Assembly: GCA_025667525.1 (NCBI GenBank)
Contig: CM046877.1
Coordinates: forward strand, 297,286,364-297,350,363
Direction: 5' to 3'
Source: Glebionis coronaria
Lineage: Eukaryota > Streptophyta > Magnoliopsida > Asterales > Asteraceae
DNA length: 64,000 bases
Below the pieces are notes generated by a model. It had not been told where the DNA came from. It saw nothing but the letters and a program-made list of their open reading frames with translations, and made no database searches. The position numbers were made by a program, and so were the translations under genes. Below are positions 36,779 to 48,221 of this stretch, one piece after another (within the stretch, counting starts at the first letter, position 1; every line of letters starts with the position of its first letter).

Positions 36779-37222
36779 TGTTGGGAATTAATTTGATGAG
36801 ACAAATCAACAATAATGAAACAAGAAGGACTTATATGCAATTATCAAGATTTACAAGAATATGGAGCCCTTTCATACAACAAGGAGGACTTATTAGCAAA
36901 AGATGGAGGGACTTCTAGTGTAATTAGATTTCTTGTAAAGAGGGTTATGTGTAGTATATAAACACACACCCTGCATAGGTTTATTCATTCAAATTATTCA
37001 CAATGTAAACCTAAAGTGTCTTCGTGTTCTAGGCGTGGGATTCAATGTATACATGCCTAGAGGTTATTTGTAATCGTTTAGTGCAAGTAATCGTTTAATG
37101 AGAAGTAAACGTTGGAAAAGAAACACCTTGTTCGTAATCAATATTCTAATTCCGCTATGTTTATCATATGAACGTTGATTATCCTAGTAAGCTTAATCGA
37201 TCCGTGATTTATGGTTTCCACA
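36779..37222 (+). mobile_element. 5' LTR of the non-autonomous copia element
   Basis: 444 bp, ends TG...CA, with TATATAAA at 36955-36962 as the likely TATA box. Confidence 0.9.
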
Positions 37223-37224
37223 AT

Positions 37225-37236
37225 TGGTATCAGAGC
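37225..37236 (+). promoter_or_regulatory. Primer-binding site, tRNA-iMet
   Basis: TGGTATCAGAGC, two bases after the LTR end. Confidence 0.9.
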
Positions 37237-39515
37237 GGGTGGCTCTCGATACTAGGAATCAACAAGGTGTCGAGTCGAAGAATGATGAAAAAGAAGAAAA
37301 CCCCGTCAAGGGTTTATGGTCGAATTTTTCTTCGTAGCCATTTTCAAACAGCAATAAATCCTTCGTTAACCGTTGGATCTTGCTGAAATTTGGTCTGGAG
37401 GTTCTCAATAAAGGTGTCTAGGATCTCACCAGAGTGATCGTAGATCTGAGCATTTATGAGAGAGTTATAGTTCGTCGAAGTTAACTGCAGAGGAAGGTTT
37501 TTCCATATTCTGTTTTTATGTTTTTTTTATATTCAATGAATCTAGGGTTTCTTCCCCAACCCTAGATCGACTTTAAAACATAAAAGGAGAAGCTTTGTGA
37601 GGTTGTTGAAGCTGTGGTGATTCCATAACGCATACGATAAGAAGAAAAGTTTTAGGGTTTCACACAAAACCCTAGATCTGGCAGGCTGCAACGAGGCATT
37701 GGTACAAAGGATGATACTTACTGATCCTCATAAGACGTGACTGTTTGGAACGCACTGGTGGTTCAAGTATTGGTACAGTGGTCCACGAAAAGAAAAAGCA
37801 AGTGATTAAAAGGCAGGTGTGAATGTGATGTACAGATCGTGTGAAAGTAAAAGGATCTAGATGTGGACGTGAACATCAACAAATAAGAAGAGTGTGTTTT
37901 GTTTGTTGTTATCTGGCCATATACACAACGTGAGTTACAAAGTCAAGGAAAAGTACTTTGGCAGATCGTGATTTGTGAAAGTGTTGGTCTCAAGAAGGAG
38001 GTACTGTTTGCTTTTTACTATCTTTACTGTTTGATCACTTTCAAAAGAAAAAATACGCAAGAGTTTGTGTACAACTTGAGTTGGACAGCTCATGCTATTA
38101 ATGTTCACGTGGGTTTGTGTATGGTTGCTTGATATGGACAGTTTGTGAACTCAAAGCTACGAATATAAAAAGGCAATCAAAGAAGGTACGAAATATCTTT
38201 TGGGATATATTGTTTTGAGTTCACATGACTAAGCCAAAAGGTGATCTTAATATATATTTGATCGTGTGAGGTAAGATGCATCTTTTATCTTTATCTTCAA
38301 GAAAGTGACGTGAGATAGGCGATTCAATATTAGCATATTCATATGATGATAATTTGCTGCGTGATTATTGGTTTATTTTTGGACATATATTTTGCTATTT
38401 ATATGGGATCGAGTATACTGAAGTGGTTTTGATAAGACGAAGACAAAGGAAAAGTGGTACATAGTGAGCCACAGATGGTGTCAGTAGAGTCGAGCCACTG
38501 GCGGGAATAAAACACGCGCTAACAACGTCGACGCTGACAAGTATAAATTTACACGCTGACAGCGTGTTGTTTGATATATGGTTTTCAAACGCTGACACGT
38601 ATTGTCCGATATATGGTTTTTAAGCGCTGACAAGTATCGTTCGATATCGGACAATACATACAGAAGATATATTGGATGACTTAGGATCTGGGACAGAACT
38701 ATCTGTTTAAAATTTTATGGCTCGTTTTTGAAGATTGTGTTTGGTACAATAAAGTTTAATTTGATTATGTGACAAGGCTAACCTTGCGGTTACGTACCGA
38801 CTTGGATTAGAAGCAGAACGCCGACAGAGGCAGCAGTTGCATAAAAGAAGAGGATGATATTGTACTTAGATGATTTTCATTGCAAATTGGAGGTTTCGAT
38901 GAAGAGGTTTGATTATTACTTATTTGGTGTTGGAGTTGTTTTTCGCAGGTTTGTATTTTATCATATCTCAAAAGATTCGCCTCTCTTTTGAGATAACTTG
39001 CTTGTTCGTTTAAATGTTTGGTGACGAAGACTTGTCAAATCTAGCAACTAGATACCATGCTATCACTTGAAGGAGTTACATTATCGTGCTCAGTGTCTCA
39101 CAAAAGATGAGGATTTTGACAAGAGACCGAGGTCTGCTTATACTTTAACGTTTTCATATAAGTTCGACGTCACATGGATAGTGCAAGATATAAGGTACAA
39201 GCTTGGGAGATTCCACTTCTTCAACAAATAGGTTATATTTTTTTTTCTTCATTCGTAATCTACAATTAGAGTCTACATGGTTCGTGATTCATTTACATAC
39301 ACCACTCAAGGGTAAGAGTTTATTAGTTGTTTATCTTTAGAAGACCCCTATTGGATGTGACAAAAAGGGGAAGAAGATTCAAAGATCAAGGTATGCAACT
39401 TAATTTTATGTGGTGATAAGTTTTACAAGAAATCTTACCTTAAGGGGAAGCTTGTTTCATTTGTGAAATATCAAGATTTGAAGATTGGTTTTGTCATCAT
39501 CAAATAAGGGAAGAT
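37237..39515 (+). other. Internal region of the non-autonomous copia element, no coding capacity seen
   Basis: Only short frames (for example 37899-38132) with no known motif. Repeated words AACCCTAGATC near 37550-37680. A short tandem repeat lies at 38531-38655. The purine-rich end AAATAAGGGAAGAT abuts the 3' LTR. Confidence 0.75.
38531..38655. repeat. Short tandem repeat, CGCTGACA units
   Basis: CGCTGACAAGTATAAATTT, then CGCTGACAGCGTG, CGCTGACACGTATTGT and CGCTGACAAGTATCGT, the later ones followed by GATATATGGTTTT-like text. About 30-45 bp spacing, four partial units. Confidence 0.65.
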
Positions 39516-39959
39516 TGTTGGGAATTAATTTGATGAGACAAATCAACAATAATGAAACAAGAAGGACTTATATGCAATTATCAAGATTTACAAGAATATG
39601 GAGCCCTTTCATACAACAAGGAGGACTTATTAGCAAAAGATGGAGGGACTTCTAGTGTAATTAGATTTCTTGTAAAGAGGGTTATGTGTAGTATATAAAC
39701 ACACACCATGCATAGGTTTATTCATTCAATTTATTCACAATGTAAACCTAAAGTGTCTTCGTGTTCTAGGCGTGGGATTCAATGTATAAACTCCTAGAGG
39801 TTATTTGTAATCGTTTAGTGCAAGTAATTGTTTAATGAGAAGTAAACGTTGGAAAAGAAACACCTTCTTCGTAATCAATATTCTAATTCCGCTATGTTTA
39901 TCATATGAACGTTGATTATCCTAGTAAGCTTAATCGATCCGTGATTTATGGTTTCCACA
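39516..39959 (+). mobile_element. 3' LTR of the non-autonomous copia element
   Basis: 444 bp, about 98 % identical by eye to the 5' LTR, followed by the target duplication GGAAT. Confidence 0.9.
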
Positions 39960-39964
39960 GGAAT

Positions 39965-40178
39965 CATCAACACTTAACCTCCCCGCCTCCTATATATACC
40001 CTCCTAATATGTCATTAGGAGGGTGTTAGTTAGTTTATTAGTTAATTTTTGAAGTTTTATATTTAAGTGTGTTTTTATTTTTCTTCTCTCTAGTTTTTCA
40101 AGCTTATCAAACCTTCATTAATCTTGTAATCTTTGATCTTAATCTTCAATCAAGCTTATTTCTTAAGTCTCATTCTAC
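39965..40178 (+). mobile_element. B LTR (+), copy 1, right of the copia insertion, cut at the duplication junction
   Basis: CATCAACACTTAACC to CATTCTAC matches 46303-46522. It holds TATATATA (39991-39998) and an 11-bp stem-loop. At 40176-40178 it runs into A tail sequence. Confidence 0.85.
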
Positions 40179-40227
40179 TTTATTCTAGCATTACGTGAGG
40201 GCACGGCAATGGGTTAGTATGGGGGAG

Positions 40228-42469
40228 TGATGAGATGGCATTTATACATGATCTCATAGTTCTTTTCGGGCTTTAAATGCATAAAATATCATCAAAATAC
40301 CATAGATATGCTTGTGTTTGTTAACTTTTGTATTTTAAGTATTGATATCGTGAAAAAAGATAAAATATCAAGAGATAACAAGGAAAAACGAAAACGAGAA
40401 ACGAAGCCGCATAATGAACCGGGCCCTAGTCTATGATTTCTCAAAGAAAAGACCTTGAAGAATGAAAGATGTTCAAGAATGCCTCATTAATGAATAAATG
40501 ACACTTAATACCCTTGTATACTAATAATTACAAGTTTGGTCCCTTAATTTGTCAAAATTATAAAAAGGTCCCTCAACTTTGAAGATTTGGCAAGTTTAGT
40601 CCCTCAAGATTCAAAATTGTCAACAATGGTCCTCCATTATGTCCAACATACAATGAAGACCTTCAAAGATGAAGCATGTCCAAGATCAGTCCTTTGAATA
40701 TCCAAAAATGGCAAAACAAACCCTTGAAAATACTTTGGAAAAGTATTTGTGGCAAAAGTGTGAAAAGAGAAAGTTTATTAACAAGGAAAATCGTTTTGGT
40801 GGCTGAAATACCTTGTTTACAACTTTTCCCAAAAGACAAGGACTGAAAGTGTACACACCAAACATTCAAAACTCAAACACGCGCCAAACAACAAACTCCC
40901 CACTTTTTCGGATCAGAACACATACTATTCACACGTATGAACGCATATTTAACTTTTTACAGCCAAAGGGGTTTTCCAAATTACCTTTACCAAAACATAA
41001 TTCACCTTCACACGAACACATCCCACACCACTTCACTCATAGTCCCCACCCCATTCAGCCTTCAACCAATCATGTAACGACTTCCTCTCCAAGGAATGCC
41101 ATGTGGCCAAATCAACAGCCCACACTCATTACTTGGTCACAAAGGATAAATGGACGTCTAGGATTCATCTGGACAACTCAACAACTCAAGCACTCAAGGC
41201 CAATCCAGAGAATTCAGTAGCTAGGGTTTTGATGTATTTCATGTTCTAGAATCATCACAGGTAGTCAATATAAGGAGACCTCAATATGTGAGAGTCCCTT
41301 GTTCTAGTTTTTCTCTTAAACATTGTAATTTCTTTTTAAAATTTATAAAAGTTTGGTATTTTTAAGAAATGGTAATTCCTTTTTATGTTTTTGAAAGTTG
41401 GTATTGTTTAAGAGTGATTCTGAGTTCCATTTTATGATATAAACTTGTTTTGATCTTTGGATTGAAGCACGTTTAGGTTTGGTAAGGTTTTCAAGTTTGA
41501 AAAAAGCTTGAAATCATTGTTTCTGTTTGGTTATTTTACTTGTACTAACCCCTATCCATAAGCTTAAAGCTCTTTCAAGCTTGTTGACACCAAGCTTGTG
41601 AAGGGATTTGAGCCTTTGGAAAGGTTGTTTTCTGCCTTGTGTTGAAGATCCATACATATCAAGGTATGGTTCTGCTTTGAACCATCAGCAGACCATCATC
41701 TTCTTTGTTCAAGTACCTTGGTCACTCTCTAGTTGTTGAGAGTGGTCCAAGGAGCATAGCTGATCCGCCTAGGAAGTTGTGGGGGATAGGTATTGATTTC
41801 CTTTAAGTTTCCTCTAAAAAATATTTGTGTTGAATCTGTTATGTGATTTGCCATGTGATCTGGTGTTCTTGTCTTTGTGTGGTTGTTTTTATTGTTGAGA
41901 TCTGTTAGTTGTCACCTAGTAGAGATATTAGGATCATAAAATTAGTAGGTTGTTTGTAGAAATCAAGAGTTTGTTTGAAAAGGTACTAAAACAAGGTTGT
42001 TTGCATTTTGGTATAAAAAGGCCTTGTGGCCTTGTTCCCTTTGTTCTTTGGGTTTGGATACTCTAAACAAGGTATTTGTCACTAGTTTTGGTCATTAGTT
42101 AAGTGTTTTAAGGTTTGGAAAAGGTTTTACAACTTTTGGAAAAAAACTGATAAAAGAGCTTTGAAAATGGTCAAACACATCAGCAAGGATAAATCCTTGT
42201 TGTTTAGATTTAGAGTCTGATTTTTGGTTTGGGAAGAGTTTAAGTGTTAAGCTGTTTGTGCAATATTTGTTTGTGGAATTTGGTGGCTCATTGTGGTTGC
42301 TAGAGCTTATTGAAGTTGGCTGAAGTGGTCATTTGCATCAATAAAGTGACCACCTCATTTTTGCTTTGCATTTGTTGTTCTAGTGTACGCCCTGCTTATT
42401 TGTTGCTTGAATCTTGTTATTGTGCTGCTTGTGAGTATATTTGGATATTTGGATTGTCTGCTTAAGTGC
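40228..42469 (+). mobile_element. A LTR part, duplication copy 2
   Basis: Begins TGATGAGATGG after the polypurine tract ATGGGGGAG (40219-40227), ends TTAAGTGC before B'. Nearly the same as 30671-32925. Confidence 0.85.
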
Positions 42470-44350
42470 TGAAATTATGATTTTGCTAGTTAAAGAGTTC
42501 GTTTTTCTCGGTGTCTAACCGAATTGATCTCCGGTTAAATGTGTGAGTCAGTCGTCTTTGGTGAAAAAGAAAAGTTTTGGTTATCTATTTCTAATTAAAA
42601 GGTAAATGTGAATAGTAATAAAAATAAGCTAAAAACAATTAACTAATAATAAAGGAGCAAAATAAATAATAAAAAGTAAATTAAAACAAAACAATTAATA
42701 AAAATAAAACTAAACGAAGAAATTAACTTTCGACTGAAAAATGAAATTAGCTTAATGAAAAAGGAGAAAATAAAACTAAGAGGGTACTTTAAAACTAGAC
42801 GAGACAAAAACTAAAGCGGGTACTAAATAAAAGATAAAACTTAAACTTTAGGAAAAAATACTAATGCTAAAAATTGATTAAAAATTCAACTAAAAATACG
42901 TGACTTTCAGAATTAAAATCGGAACAACTTTCAGATTAAACTAAACAATTACGGAACAATATTAATAACTAAACAAGCTAGCAGGCAAGCTGCTCAAGCA
43001 ACCAAGCACATAGCTCAGTTTGGCGCCAAAACAATCATGCATGCAGGCATGCATGTAGGTCATTTTATCGGAATGTTATAGCAAAAAGAAAACTGTCGGA
43101 ATGTTTAAAGAAGTAAACTATCGGAATATATAAAAGATAAACTATCAAAATGTGTAAAAAAAAGGTAAAGTATCGGAATACACAAACCCCTTTCCGTTGA
43201 TGGCAATCAGGGTCGGAAAGTAAAACCCTAATCCGATGAAATGCAAATAAGCAAAGACCAAATACGCTCTTTATCAAAACTTTAACCAAAAAGATTTTAA
43301 GAAAAAACTAAATAAGCCACAATTTAAAACCTTTAAAAACACAAAATAAACTAAATATTAAAAATCAACTTTTTATAAAAAATTTAATCAACCAAATCAA
43401 CTTATTTATCTATAAACTTAACCAAATCAACTTTAAGAATAAGCAAATAAGCCAAAATTTTAAAAACACTAAATAATCAAAATATTTAAAATCAACTTTT
43501 TATAAAAATATTAATCTACCAAATTAACTTATTTAAAAATAAGAAAAACATAAAATAAGCAATAAGCACTATAATCTAAAACCATGAATCACATAAAAAT
43601 GATAAGAATAAAAAGATAAGCACTTTAATAAAAAATAAGCATAAAGATGAAAACTTGAAGATTAACCACACAAGACAATAGATGTTTAAAACAAGAAGAG
43701 ACGAATAAGAATGATTATAAAAAGCTTGAAATAAGATGAAGATTAAAGATTCAAAAGTACAAGATTAAAGATTAAAGATTAAGAAAACTTGAAAGAAAAT
43801 CTTAAGAACAATAAATCTAGAGAGAGAAAGTAATCTACTCCAACTCGTAAACTAATCTACTCCTAAAATGACTAACACCTCCTAATGACATATTAGGAGG
43901 GTTTATATAGGAGGAGGAAAATGTGTTGGAGCTTTCTTCTTTCTTTCTTCTCGTCTCGACTCGATTTAAATTCTTTGTCTTTCTCGTCGTCGTCTTGGGA
44001 TTTGTCGATATAAATTTAACTCGTCTTATAATTTTCTTTATTTATTAGACTTGAGTTCTTCGACTTCATTAAACTTCCGTCTTTACACTTTTTCCTCGAT
44101 AAATCTTCAGAATAGGCCTTGGACTTCCGTTCTTTTTGCACTCTTGATCTTTTGACTTCGTCTTTTCTCGATTTCTTCGATAAAAGCCCGTAAAAGCCCG
44201 TGTTTTCTTCCTTTTTCATCTTTTGGTCCTAAAACACAATAAAAACACAAACCACGCATAATTCTGACATTTACGACATAAAATACACGTTTTGGTTTGG
44301 TTATTATTATAATTAAGTGGTAAAAGGATGGGTGTTTTCACACCTATTAA
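42470..44350 (-). mobile_element. 3' LTR of element B', duplication copy 2
   Basis: Equivalent of 32926-34820, 1881 bp, with the LTR start mutated to TTAATAGGTG at 44350. The stem-loop near 43878-43900 has one mismatch. Confidence 0.8.
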
Positions 44351-45887
44351 ATCCCCAACACTTGACCATTGCAATGCCCACATGCAAACCATTAATTACA
44401 AAGCAAGTTTTACATTGTCCATCATAATCAATCCACCTTTGCATTTATTAAACACAAGACATTAAAGAGATAGAAAATTATAAAATATTCAAAGGAAGAA
44501 AACAAGTAAAGAGATAAAAGACTTACATTAGGCTTTGGCATGTCATGAATTTTTATCACCCTCAAGTTTCACGTTCCCCATAACAAGCTTAAAAACGAGA
44601 TCGTTGTTATTATAAGTTAGCAAACTAATACGAATTCATGTGGCCCAATTATTCACTTAGACTCCCTTATTCTTAAGTGTATCTCTTATATTTTATTGTT
44701 GTATTAAATGATCACGACGATGCATTGTTTGACTTATTTCGATAGTTTATTTAGGCCGAAAATAAAGTGGGACGATTTAATCAATAGTTAGCTAAAGGAC
44801 AAAATCTTTTAAAACTGCTTCTCGGGGCCTCCTAAAGTTCATATCTTGGCATAACTCGCTTCACGATTTGAGACCTTTCTCGGATCGATATTTGGCATTG
44901 ACTTCATACTTCAAATCTTGAGAGACGTTCATGAAATAATGGTCTTCTTCATAATAGGAATTTCTTCACTTGAATTTTTTGAGAGATTCTTCATATTTGG
45001 ACCACGACTTTTTCATTTTTCTCCAATCTTTATTTGGGATTTTAATATACAACGATCCGCCTCCTTTTAGGACTTGGTCTATTTATCCTCATACCTTACT
45101 ACGGTCTTTTCGGATAGACTTGTCCATGATCTTCAGGGGAGTATTAGCTTTTCTTCGTGTGTCTCGATCCTTCAAATTGATTTTTGATAAATGATTCTTC
45201 ACATCACTTTCGGATCTTTAGCAACAAAATGTAGCCCTCATGCCTTGTTAGGGCCTCTTCGGACTCGCCAATCTTCGCATCTCGCTTCAATAAGTTATGC
45301 CTTGGCTATGAACTCTAATTAATACTGAGAAAATTTTAAACGATCTTGTGCTAGAAGCTAAGTAACTTTTCAAATCGTACGACCTTATTTATTGCAATTA
45401 AATTTATTAACAAGCGATGGGAGAAAAAGCTTATAATCAACTCACATAAATTCATGAAAGAATACCAAACTTATAATTGACTCTATCATCTCTCGTTCTC
45501 CACAATTTAAAATCTCACGAAGTGAGACTCGCGGATGCTTAGCCAATTAAATCAGAGTTTTGGGTTTTCAAGTCATCTATAGGATCTTGCAACTTCTTAG
45601 ACTTTTTCAAGTTTAGAATTCGCATTTTAAAGTTCCCTTGATAAACGAATTTCTAGGATCAATTATATAAACTTGCGAAAAGTTCTTGTTCTTAACCCAT
45701 AAGAGATAAGACTTTCGCGTTTTAAAGTTCCCTATATAAAAGCCTAGCAAAACTTGACTTAAACACGTTAAGGATACTAGCTAGAATAAACTTGGATAAG
45801 TAAACTCGAGTTAAGTCAAAAGATTCACAACGTTTAAAAATTAAAACCACTTTATTAAAGTTTATTCTAGTAAAGAAATAAATTAAC
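44351..45887 (-). other. 3' region of element B', duplication copy 2, non-coding
   Basis: Equivalent of 34821-36361. No gene. Element B starts at its right end, so B inserted into B' here. Confidence 0.75.
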
Positions 45888-46329
45888 TAATAAGTGTGAA
45901 AACACTTATCCTTTTACCGCTTATTTCCAATAATAACAAGACCAAAACGTGTATTTTATGTCGTTAAGTCAGAATTATGCGTGGTTTGTGTTTTTATTGT
46001 GTTTCAGGATAACAATATAAAAAAGGGAGAAAACACGGGCTATCACGGGCTTTTGTCGAAGAAAACGAGAAAAGACGAAGTCAAAAGATCAAGAGTGCAA
46101 AAAGAACGAAAGTCCAAGGCCTATTCTGAAGATTTATCGAAGAAAAAGTCTAAAGACGGAAGTTTAATGAAGTCGAAGAACCAAGTCTAATTAAAGAAGA
46201 AAATTATAAGACGAGTTCAATTTATATCGACAAATACCGAGACGACGTCGAGAAAGACAAAGAATTTAAATCAGGTCGAGACGTTAAGGAAGAAAGAAGG
46301 AAGCATCAACACTTAACCTCCCCACCTCC

Positions 46330-46363
46330 TATATATACCCTCCTAATGTGTCATTAGGAGGGT
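46330..46363 (+). promoter_or_regulatory. B LTR TATA box with 12-bp stem-loop
   Basis: TATATATA at 46330-46337; ACCCTCCTAATG (46337-46348) pairs perfectly with CATTAGGAGGGT (46352-46363) around a 3-nt loop. The same arrangement is in the B LTRs near 39991-40023 and, on the minus strand, 55482-55512, 34349-34380 and 43878-43910. Confidence 0.7.
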
Positions 46364-46939
46364 GTTAGTTAGTTTATTAGTTAATTTTTCAAGTTTTATT
46401 TTTAAGTGTGTTTTTATTTTTCTTCTCTCTAGTTTTTCAAGCTTATCAAACCTTCATTAATCTTGTAATCTTTGATCTTAATCTTCAATATAATCAAGCT
46501 TATTTCTTAAGTCTCATTCTACCTTTCTTAATAATCTATTGTTTTTGCTTAATTAATCATGTAGTTGGTTTAATTTTGTTGATGATATGATTGTTTAGCT
46601 TATTTGATTGTGCTTATTGAGTTGGTGTGTGTTTAGAGTTTTTAGATTAAGGTGCTTATTGGCTTAATTTTTATGTTTAATAGTTTTTAAAAATAAGTTT
46701 ATTTTGATAAGTTTAATATTTTTATAAAAAAGTTGATTTTAAATTTTTGCTTATTAAGTGTTTTTAAATGTTTTTAAATTGTGTCTTATTAGTTTTTTCT
46801 TAAAGTTGATTTGGTAAAAGTTTTGGTAAGTGCTTATTTGAATATTTCTTATTTTGATCTTGTTCGGATTCCTGTAAAACCCTTTTAATCCGAATTAGGT
46901 GTAGTATCTAACTGACTTTCCCCATTTACATGTTTGCTC

Positions 46940-47545
46940 AATATTCCGAACTACCTATCTTTCTTGGATTCCGAGTTACTTCAAGTATTGTGTTTCCCGA
47001 ATTGGTTGCTGGTTTAATTTCCCGAATTACATCATCATTACATATTCCGAGTTAGGTCCAAGACAACTTATTCCGAATTACGTGGGAAAGTTATATTCCG
47101 AGTTAGGTTATGTATACTTGTTATCCAAACTAGGTCATGTCTCTCGTATTCCGAATTACTTCAGAAACTACATATTCCGAACAAAGTCCTACATTTTGAT
47201 TCCGAATTAAGTAGGTTATCAATATTCCGAACTACATCCAGTTTTTGTATTCTGAACTACGTCCTTGTTATCATTCCGAATTAAGTCAGAACTCCCATAT
47301 TCCGAATTACGTCCAAATCACCATATTCCGAACTACTTCCAAAATCATATTCCGAGTTACTTCAGCAACCTATAATCCAAATTACTTTGTGGTCCATATT
47401 CCGAGTTACGTCAAGGTCCATATTCCGAGTTAGGTTATGCATTTTTGGATCCCGAATTAGGTTGGATTTACTTTATTCCGAATTGTGTACAAGAGTGAGC
47501 ATTCCGAACTATATCAGGAATTATCAGATTCCGAATTATGTTCAG
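46940..47545 (+). repeat. Array of about 24 ATTCCGARTTA words in the B LTR
   Basis: ATTCCGAATTAC, ATTCCGAGTTAG, ATTCCGAACTAC and close variants recur every 20-35 bp. The spacer sequences are mostly unrelated, so this is not a simple minisatellite. The minus-strand B LTRs have the complementary CGGAAT words (33525-33700, 43060-43230, 54560-54960). Confidence 0.75.
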
Positions 47546-48031
47546 TTTCTATTTTCCTAATTGTTTTCAAATCTTTATTTTTCCCGCCTTTTCCACTTAG
47601 CTTTATTTTCAATTTATTTTAAGTAAAGTTTTCATTTTTATAAAGTTTTAATCTTCAAATTTACTTTTTAAAGCTTTAATTTTCCGTCATTTATTTTTAA
47701 ACTCTTTAATTTTTAGTTTGAACTTTTAAAGCTTTCGTTTTTAGTCAACAAACTTCACATTTTTATTTTAATTTTAAATTAGATAATTTCTTTTTAGTCA
47801 TTTTTACTAAGTTCTACTGTGCAGCATTTATACTAGAAAGCAATCAAGGTTAGAAGTTCTCTTTTATTTTTAATTGCTTTTATATTTTTGTTATTTGTAG
47901 ACTTAGTTATCCAAGCTCCCCATTTCTAGTGACCAATACCAACAATTCCACCATTAACCGTGATCAATTCGATTAGATACCGAGAACGATATTGAGTACA
48001 CAAATGATAAGCAAAATACCATTTATTAAAA

Positions 48032-48046
48032 TGGCGCAGCTGCCGG
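48032..48046 (+). promoter_or_regulatory. Primer-binding site of element B, tRNA-Asp type with a mismatch
   Basis: TGGCGCAGCTGCCGG; element A has TGGCGCCGCTGCCG at the same place. Confidence 0.65.
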
Positions 48047-48221
48047 CTCTTTTCATAAAGATTAACGGTTTTTAGTGATAAAATTGGATTTTGGGATCCG
48101 TTCTTTTGGGAACGTTATTTTCAAGCACAAAAATTTTCAAAAATCCTAAAAAATATATTCATAAAATCCAAAAACAATAAGAAGGATAAAAAATCAAAAA
48201 TATTTTATTTCCTTTTAGTGT

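Larger units (their letters stand above)
36779..39959 (+). mobile_element. Non-autonomous copia-type LTR element, 3.18 kb, complete
   Basis: Two 444-bp LTRs (36779-37222 and 39516-39959), both TGTTGGGAATT ... TTTCCACA, differ at about 7 sites by eye. A primer site TGGTATCAGAGC lies two bases after the first LTR and a purine tract (AATAAGGGAAGAT) before the second. GGAAT flanks both sides (36774-36778, 39960-39964). The 2.3-kb inside has no gag or pol motif, so it must rely on proteins of another element. The paralogous place at about 46300 is an empty site. Confidence 0.92.
30619..40178. repeat. Tandem segmental duplication, copy 1 (contains the younger copia insertion)
   Basis: Contents in order: A tail and polypurine tract, A LTR part, B' LTR(-), B' 3' region(-), start of the B LTR(+). 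The same order follows at 40176-46522. Without the copia insertion and one GGAAT it is about 6.37 kb, against about 6.35 kb for copy 2. At 40176-40178 the B LTR joins the A tail at a shared TAC. Confidence 0.85.
40176..46522. repeat. Tandem segmental duplication, copy 2 (empty site)
   Basis: Same order as copy 1. The copia target reads AGAAGGAAGCATCAACAC at about 46291-46308 with no insertion and only one copy of the target. Past 46522 the B LTR continues with CTTTCTTAATAATC, which copy 1 lost. Confidence 0.85.
45888..48028 (+). mobile_element. 5' LTR of element B (about 2.14 kb)
   Basis: Begins TAATAAGTGTGAAAACACTTATCC-like (the other copy keeps TGATAAG) and ends near 48028, a few bases before the primer site; the right end is approximate. 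Contains a TATA box, a 12-bp stem-loop and the ATTCCGA array. Confidence 0.75.

Noticed and set aside
44016..46190. Lys-rich frames with RKDEVKRSRVQKER at 34487-34690, 44016-44219 and 45981-46190 as a basic protein family
   Set aside because: All fall at the same place in B LTRs on either strand, so they reflect LTR sequence upstream of the TATA box.
46940..47545. ATTCCGAA words as heat-shock elements
   Set aside because: TTC and GAA are separated by one base, not two, and there is no run of alternating GAA/TTC triplets.
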